Source: CAVQZC01 sp963718315 (GTDB lineage Bacteria; Actinomycetota; Thermoleophilia; Gaiellales; JAICJC01). From it: 64,000 nt of DNA. This document shows, in pieces, positions 59,609 to 64,000 of the stretch (its first letter is position 1; every line of letters begins with the position of its first letter). The notes under the pieces were generated by a model that was given only the letters and a program-made list of their open reading frames with translations, had not been told where the DNA came from and did not search any database. The position numbers and the translations under genes were made by a program. The DNA lies in NCBI GenBank assembly GCA_963718315.1, contig CAVQZC010000010.1, positions 62,001 to 126,000 of the forward strand. The letters run 5' to 3'.

Positions 59609-61048
59609 GTGAGCTCCGGGGTTCGGGTCTGTTTGGTTGTGGTTCTCGCGGCTGCGGCGTGGATCGGCGGCGCGGCGGTCGCGCATGCCGACATCTGTGC
59701 CAGCCACACCGACTCCCAGGGCACCCTGGGCACCGTCTGCGTGACCTCGATCACGCCGCAGGGCGGCACGGCGGTCAGCCCAACTGCTGGAGTGCCTGTG
59801 ACCGTGATCGGCAACACGCAGATCACCGCGACCGTCACCTACACGCCGGCGTCACTGCCCGCGGGTGAGCAGCGCGGCTGCTACGGCCAGCGCAAGACGC
59901 CGACCGGCTGCCTGAGCTGGCTGTTCCAGGGCAACTACACGCTGACGCAGCTGTTCGACACGTCGGGGGTGAAGGGGAACCGCACCTACACCTGGACATG
60001 GGGCACGTCGCAGTACCCGAACACCGGGTCGGGATCGCAGACGCTGGCGGCCAACATCCAGCTCGACGGCACGACGATCTCGGCGAACGTCCCCGTCATC
60101 ATCTCCAACGCAGTGCCGGGAAGCTTCCCCTCCCCGATCCAGAACAACGGGCTGCTCCCGATCTTCAGCAAGACGACCTTCCCGTTCACCGTGGCGGCGC
60201 TTGGCGATGGACCGTCCGGCTCGACGCAGACCAAGGCTGTGGCCACCATGGTGAACTCCTGGAACCCGGACATGCTCATGTATCTGGGCGACGTCTACCA
60301 GCGCGGCATGCCGGACGAGTTCATGAACTTCTACAACCCGATCTACGGGTCAGACGCCGGAAAGACGATCTCCACGATCGGCAACCACGAGTACAAACAG
60401 CTGACCGACGGCTCGGGCTACTTCTGGTACTGGAACTTCCCGAACGGCTCCCCGACCCAGCCGGCCGGAGGCCAGCCCGGAGGAGGCACCGGCGGCGGCA
60501 GCTGGTACAGCCTCGATGTCGGCGGGCCGTCCGAGAACGCCTGGCACCTCATCAGCCTGAACAGCAACGTGCCGATGACGATCAACCCGCCCACCCCGCA
60601 GGGCACCTGGCTGCAACAGGACATCGCGGCCGACCTCGCCGCCCGGCCGAAGAGCACGCATCCCTGCTCGCTGGCCTTCTGGCACGCCGCGCGGTTCTCG
60701 GACATCAGCCTCAGACTGCCCTCGACGTCGACGTTCTGGAACCAGCTCTACCCCTACGGTGACGACGTCATCGTCAACGCCCACTCCCACGTCTACGAGC
60801 GCTGGCAGCCGCTCAACAACTCCGGCGTGGTCGTCCCCCAGGACAAGGGCATCACCGAGTTCGTGGTCGGCACCGCCGGCAACGTGCTCGCCCAGACCTG
60901 GAACACCCGCGACTCCCGCTCGGCCTACAGTGAGAACACCCGCTGGGGTGCGCTCAAGCTGATGCTCTACGCGGATCATGTCGACTACCAGTTCTGGGAG
61001 TCGAGCCCGCCGACCATGGTCGACGCCGGCACCATCACCTGCCGCTAG
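59609..61048 (+). CDS. Secreted calcineurin-type metallophosphoesterase
   Basis: A 479-residue product. Signal peptide (1-28, VCLVVVLAAAAWIGGAAVAHA), an Ig-like or unassigned N-terminal part of about 150 residues with paired Cys, then the phosphoesterase domain (about 190-450) with its metal motifs in order: A-L-G-D-G, Y-L-G-D-V-Y, I-G-N-H-E-Y, F-W-H-A-A and N-A-H-S-H-V-Y-E-R. This matches purple-acid-phosphatase-like secreted phosphatases of actinobacteria, which release phosphate from esters. With the PHO-box gene this suggests phosphate scavenging, but no PHO box was seen here. Confidence 0.87.
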   Translation: MSSGVRVCLVVVLAAAAWIGGAAVAHADICASHTDSQGTLGTVCVTSITPQGGTAVSPTAGVPVTVIGNTQITATVTYTPASLPAGEQRGCYGQRKTPTGCLSWLFQGNYTLTQLFDTSGVKGNRTYTWTWGTSQYPNTGSGSQTLAANIQLDGTTISANVPVIISNAVPGSFPSPIQNNGLLPIFSKTTFPFTVAALGDGPSGSTQTKAVATMVNSWNPDMLMYLGDVYQRGMPDEFMNFYNPIYGSDAGKTISTIGNHEYKQLTDGSGYFWYWNFPNGSPTQPAGGQPGGGTGGGSWYSLDVGGPSENAWHLISLNSNVPMTINPPTPQGTWLQQDIAADLAARPKSTHPCSLAFWHAARFSDISLRLPSTSTFWNQLYPYGDDVIVNAHSHVYERWQPLNNSGVVVPQDKGITEFVVGTAGNVLAQTWNTRDSRSAYSENTRWGALKLMLYADHVDYQFWESSPPTMVDAGTITCR

Positions 61049-61138
61049 ATCGCGGGCTCCTCGCCCCGCACCGCCCTCTCCGAGCCGTTAACATCCAGTC
61101 GAAGGGTCTCAGATGTCCACGACGTCAGCGAGGTGGCG

Positions 61139-62521
61139 ATGAGTGTCCAGACATTGACGGGTTACGCAGTGACGAACCCGGCCACGGGGGAGACCGTGAA
61201 GTCCTACCCCACGATCAGCGACGACGAGCTCGAAGCGGCGGTCGCGCTGGCCTACAAGACCCATCGCGAGTGGAGCCGGAACACGACGGTTGCCGAGCGC
61301 GCGGCGCTGGTCGGCCGCGTCGGCGAGTTGCACTCGGAGCGGCGTGAGGAGCTGGCCGCGATCACCACCCGCGAGATGGGCAAGCCGCTCGAGCAGGCGC
61401 TGGGCGAGGTCGACTTCTGCGTCGACATCTACGGCTACTACGCCGAGAACGGCCCGGAGCTGCTGAAGGACGAGCCGATCAAGCTGCTGGCCGGTGAGGG
61501 CTCGGCGATCATCCGCCGCAGCTCGCTGGGCGTGATCCTGGGGATCATGCCGTGGAACTTCCCCACCTACCAGGTGGCGCGGTTCGCCGGCCCGAACCTG
61601 GTGATCGGCAACACGGTGCTGCTCAAGCACGCGCCGCAGTGCCCCGACACCGCCGCTGCCCTGCAGCAGATCTACCTCGACGCCGGGTTCCCCGAGGGCG
61701 CCTACGTCAACATCTACGCGAGCAACGAGCAGATCGCCAAGGTCATCGCCGACCGCCGCGTGCAGGGCGTCTCGGTGACCGGCTCGGAGCGGGCGGGGGC
61801 GGCCGTGGCCGAGATCGCCGGCCGCAACCTGAAGAAGGTCGTGCTCGAGCTGGGCGGGTCTGATCCGTTCATCCTGCTCAGCACCAACGACATGGATTCG
61901 ACGGTCGAGTCGGCGGTCAACGCGCGGCTGGACAACGCCGGCCAGTCATGCAACGCAGCCAAGCGCTTCGTTGTTCTCGACTCGCTGTATGACGACTTCC
62001 TGGCGAAGTTCACCGAGAAGATGGGCGAGTGGCACACCGGCGACCCGACCGAGGAGGGCACGGCCATGGGGCCGCTGTCCTCGACGATCGCGGCCGACCG
62101 GCTGCAGGACCAGCTCGACCGGGCGAAGGCGGGCGGTGCCACGGTGGTTCTGGGTGGCGAGCGCACCGGCAACTTCTTCGAGCCGACCGTGCTCACCGAC
62201 GTCACTCCGGACAACGACGCCTACCGCGAGGAGCTGTTCGGCCCGGTTGCGGTCGTCTACAAGGTCGGCTCCGAGGAGGAGGCAGTCCGCCTCGCCAACG
62301 ACACGGCCTACGGCCTCGGGTCGTATCTGTTCACGACCGACAAGGAGCAGGCCGAACGCGTCGCGAACCAGATCGACGCCGGGATGGTGTACGTCAACAT
62401 CGTCGGCGCGGACGGCGCGGAGCTGCCGTTCGGCGGCGTCAAGCGCTCCGGCTCCGGCCGCGAGCTCGGCAAGTACGGCGCCGACGAGTTCGTCAACAAG
62501 AAGCTGATCCGCGTCGGCTGA
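61139..62521 (+). CDS. NAD(P)-dependent aldehyde dehydrogenase (succinate-semialdehyde type)
   Basis: A 460-residue enzyme: general base Glu237 in V-L-E-L-G-G, catalytic Cys271 in N-A-G-Q-S-C-N-A, the cofactor loop G-S-E-R-A-G-A-A-V-A (about 217-226) and the I-M-P-W-N-F-P motif. The Q-S-C-N-A and L-L-K-H-A-P-Q patterns place it in the GabD/Sad-like succinate-semialdehyde group rather than the betaine-aldehyde group. Oxidises an aldehyde, probably succinate semialdehyde, to the acid. The ATG at 61139 is preceded by GAGGTG; a GTG two codons earlier is also in frame. Ends at a strong terminator. Confidence 0.9.
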   Translation: MSVQTLTGYAVTNPATGETVKSYPTISDDELEAAVALAYKTHREWSRNTTVAERAALVGRVGELHSERREELAAITTREMGKPLEQALGEVDFCVDIYGYYAENGPELLKDEPIKLLAGEGSAIIRRSSLGVILGIMPWNFPTYQVARFAGPNLVIGNTVLLKHAPQCPDTAAALQQIYLDAGFPEGAYVNIYASNEQIAKVIADRRVQGVSVTGSERAGAAVAEIAGRNLKKVVLELGGSDPFILLSTNDMDSTVESAVNARLDNAGQSCNAAKRFVVLDSLYDDFLAKFTEKMGEWHTGDPTEEGTAMGPLSSTIAADRLQDQLDRAKAGGATVVLGGERTGNFFEPTVLTDVTPDNDAYREELFGPVAVVYKVGSEEEAVRLANDTAYGLGSYLFTTDKEQAERVANQIDAGMVYVNIVGADGAELPFGGVKRSGSGRELGKYGADEFVNKKLIRVG

Positions 62522-62543
62522 GCCGACAACGCGGAGGTAGTCC

Positions 62544-62579
62544 CGCCGCCCCCGGCCTCACACGAGACCGGGGGCGGCG
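62544..62579. terminator. Bidirectional terminator overlapping the ATPase 3' end
   Basis: A 12-bp GC stem (62544-62555 with 62568-62579) with an inner partly paired loop. The stop codon of the convergent P-type ATPase gene (62558-62560) lies inside the loop, so the right arm is coding sequence. Confidence 0.85.
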
Positions 62580-64000
62580 TCGTTTGGCTCACCCGTGGGC
62601 GCCGCCTCGGCCCGCTGCCGCTCACCCCGGACGATCCACTTCCCGGCCTCCCAGACCACCAGCAGGACGACCGCCGAAAGCAGCGCCGCCCCCCACTGCT
62701 GAGCGGTCAGCTCCGTTGTTCCGAGCAACTTGCGGAGAAGTCCCCACTCGGTGAGCAGGACGGCTCCAACGATTTCGGCCATGGCCGTCAGGTTCAGGTT
62801 CCGGCTGTTGAACGTGTCAGTGGTCAGGATCGTGCCGGTCTCGCTCCGGCAGTGGTAGGCGGCCGCGATCAGCATCAGCGCGAACGCCGTCACGCCCATC
62901 GACGACCCGATCTTCACGCTGTGGTAGTGGTGAAGGCCGAGCTCGATCAGCAGCAGGTTGGCCACCGCCATGTAGAGGCCGACCAGACCGCAGGTGACGA
63001 ACATCCCATTGGTCAGGATCGACTCGCCGCGCGGGCGCGGGCGCAGGCGCATCAGGCCCGGCGTTTCCTGATCGAAGCCCAGCGCGATCCCGAAGGGTGC
63101 ATTCACCAGAAAGTGAATCCACAGCACCTGCGCGGAGGTGAACGGCTCGCCGGCCGCGATGTTGAAGATGCTCGCACCCAGGAATGTGAGGATGAACGCG
63201 ACCAGCAGGAGCAGGACGAAGCGGATGTACTTCGTCAGGTTGTCGAACAGCTTGCGACCCTGCTCGACCGCGTACACGATGGTCGCGAAGTTGTCGTCGG
63301 ACAGGACCATCCGGCCGGCGTTCTTGGCGACCTCCGTGCCGCTGCCCATCGCGATGCCGATGTCCGCCGCCTTGATGGCAGGCGCGTCGTTGACGCCGTC
63401 TCCTGTCATGGCAACGACGTGCCCCTTCTTCTTCAGCGTGTCGGCGAGCAGCACCTTGTGCTCCGGGGCCACGCGGCCGACCACGCCGATGTCCTCGATC
63501 CGGTCGAGCCGCTCCTGTTCGCTCAGCCGCGCGAAGTCGGCTCCCAGGAGCGCCTCGCCGGGGATACCCAGCTGCTTCGCGATGGCTGCGCCGGTGACGA
63601 CGTCGTCACCGGTCACCATGCGCACCCGGATGTGGGCCTCCTGAGCGTGCTGGACGGCGGCTTTCGACTCCTCCCGCGGCGGGTCGACCATCGCCACCAG
63701 GCTGGTCATCTCGAGGCCCTCGACGTGGGCGAGCAGGTCGCCGGAGGGGTCGAACCCCGAAGGGTCGATGTCGCGGTAGGCGGCGGCCATGACACGCAGC
63801 CCCTCCTCGCCCATTCGCTGCATGTTCTCCTCCGCTCGGGCTCTGAGGCTGTCGTCCCAGAGGACGCTCGAGCCGTCGGACAGAGCGGATGACACGCGAC
63901 CCAGAACAGCCGGCGCAGCACCCTTCACGTGGCAGCGAACGCGCTCGGCACCCGACCCGTCGGTCACCGTGCTGAAGGTCGCCATCAGCTTGTAGGTGGG
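62558..64000 (-). CDS. Cation-transporting P-type ATPase, C-terminal part (cut by window edge)
   Basis: The frame is open to the last base (P-T-Y-K-L-M-A-T-F, typical of the nucleotide-binding domain), so the true start lies beyond 64000; 480 codons are visible. Present motifs: K-G-A-A-P-A-V in the N-domain, M-V-T-G-D-D, the hinge M-T-G-D-G-V-N-D-A-P-A-I-K, then transmembrane helices with P-F-G-I-A-L-G-F near helix 6. The phosphorylation D-K-T-G loop is not in the window. The arrangement fits P2-type (Ca2+- or Na+/K+-like) pumps rather than heavy-metal P1B pumps. Ion unknown. Confidence 0.9.
   Translation of the reverse strand, partial: PTYKLMATFSTVTDGSGAERVRCHVKGAAPAVLGRVSSALSDGSSVLWDDSLRARAEENMQRMGEEGLRVMAAAYRDIDPSGFDPSGDLLAHVEGLEMTSLVAMVDPPREESKAAVQHAQEAHIRVRMVTGDDVVTGAAIAKQLGIPGEALLGADFARLSEQERLDRIEDIGVVGRVAPEHKVLLADTLKKKGHVVAMTGDGVNDAPAIKAADIGIAMGSGTEVAKNAGRMVLSDDNFATIVYAVEQGRKLFDNLTKYIRFVLLLLVAFILTFLGASIFNIAAGEPFTSAQVLWIHFLVNAPFGIALGFDQETPGLMRLRPRPRGESILTNGMFVTCGLVGLYMAVANLLLIELGLHHYHSVKIGSSMGVTAFALMLIAAAYHCRSETGTILTTDTFNSRNLNLTAMAEIVGAVLLTEWGLLRKLLGTTELTAQQWGAALLSAVVLLVVWEAGKWIVRGERQRAEAAPTGEPNDAAPGLV

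Noticed and set aside
1..64000. CRISPR arrays, rRNA genes, prophage or intact insertion sequences
   Set aside because: No regularly spaced repeats, rRNA segments, integrases or transposases were seen on either strand.

Overview
High-GC actinobacterial chromosome segment. The protein repertoire (many secreted beta-rich proteins, DUF2339, P450/Crp, PRC-barrel/MgtE/CBS next to an Nramp-like carrier, ECF sigma modules, TANNNT -10 boxes placed directly before start codons) best fits Actinomycetota and probably class Thermoleophilia (Solirubrobacterales/Gaiellales-like). That placement is inference: there is no rRNA gene here. There is one tRNA (Gly-TCC), no CRISPR array, no prophage and no intact insertion sequence. 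The window opens inside a luciferase-like oxidoreductase gene and closes inside a P-type ATPase gene.

Region by region. 0-6.5 kb: flavin-dependent oxidoreductase end, a protein with an eCIS-effector-like LQ-TAGN motif, a secreted kelch protein, an amidohydrolase, a 207-bp element with 21-bp inverted ends, and a uracil-DNA-glycosylase-like protein. 6.5-11.7 kb: small proteins, an AAC(2')-I-like acetyltransferase, a VOC protein, P450 plus Crp/Fnr regulator, a zinc-ribbon membrane protein and an unknown secreted protein. 11.7-25.9 kb: DUF2339 giant membrane protein, PPK2, a COG4280-like membrane protein pair, large secreted proteins, a TPR membrane protein, an MFS exporter with a fused winged-helix tail, and an NlpC/P60 hydrolase. 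26-31.6 kb: a shattered secreted-protein gene, a four-gene ECF sigma operon whose second and third products share an extracytoplasmic domain, and an M29 aminopeptidase. 31.6-36 kb: PstS-like binding protein behind a PHO-box-like repeat, an orphan OmpR-type regulator, a DHF-CY repeat protein and a previously hidden Flp pilin gene. 36-43.4 kb: HD-GYP protein, PRC/MgtE-N/CBS gene (frameshifted) with an Nramp-like carrier, an AlkZ-like winged-helix protein and a tandem PilZ protein. 43.5-54.9 kb: MMPL and MFS transporters, a five-gene response regulator/kinase/LolA-like/ABC exporter operon, an orphan DppB-type permease and a DUF885-like hydrolase. 55-64 kb: RmuC, a divergent SnoaL/methyltransferase pair, tRNA-Gly, a twice-frameshifted cupin-TPR gene, GNAT, metallophosphoesterase, aldehyde dehydrogenase and the P-type ATPase.

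Themes. (1) Many start codons lie 6-9 nt after a TANNNT -10 hexamer, so leaderless transcription appears to be the norm; genes inside operons instead use ATGA/GTGA overlaps or Shine-Dalgarno sites. (2) Cell-envelope signalling and transport dominate. (3) Three genes carry frameshifts, which are either pseudogenes or assembly errors. (4) Strong GC-rich hairpin terminators separate most convergent genes. Family calls come from motifs read by eye; no database search was run.
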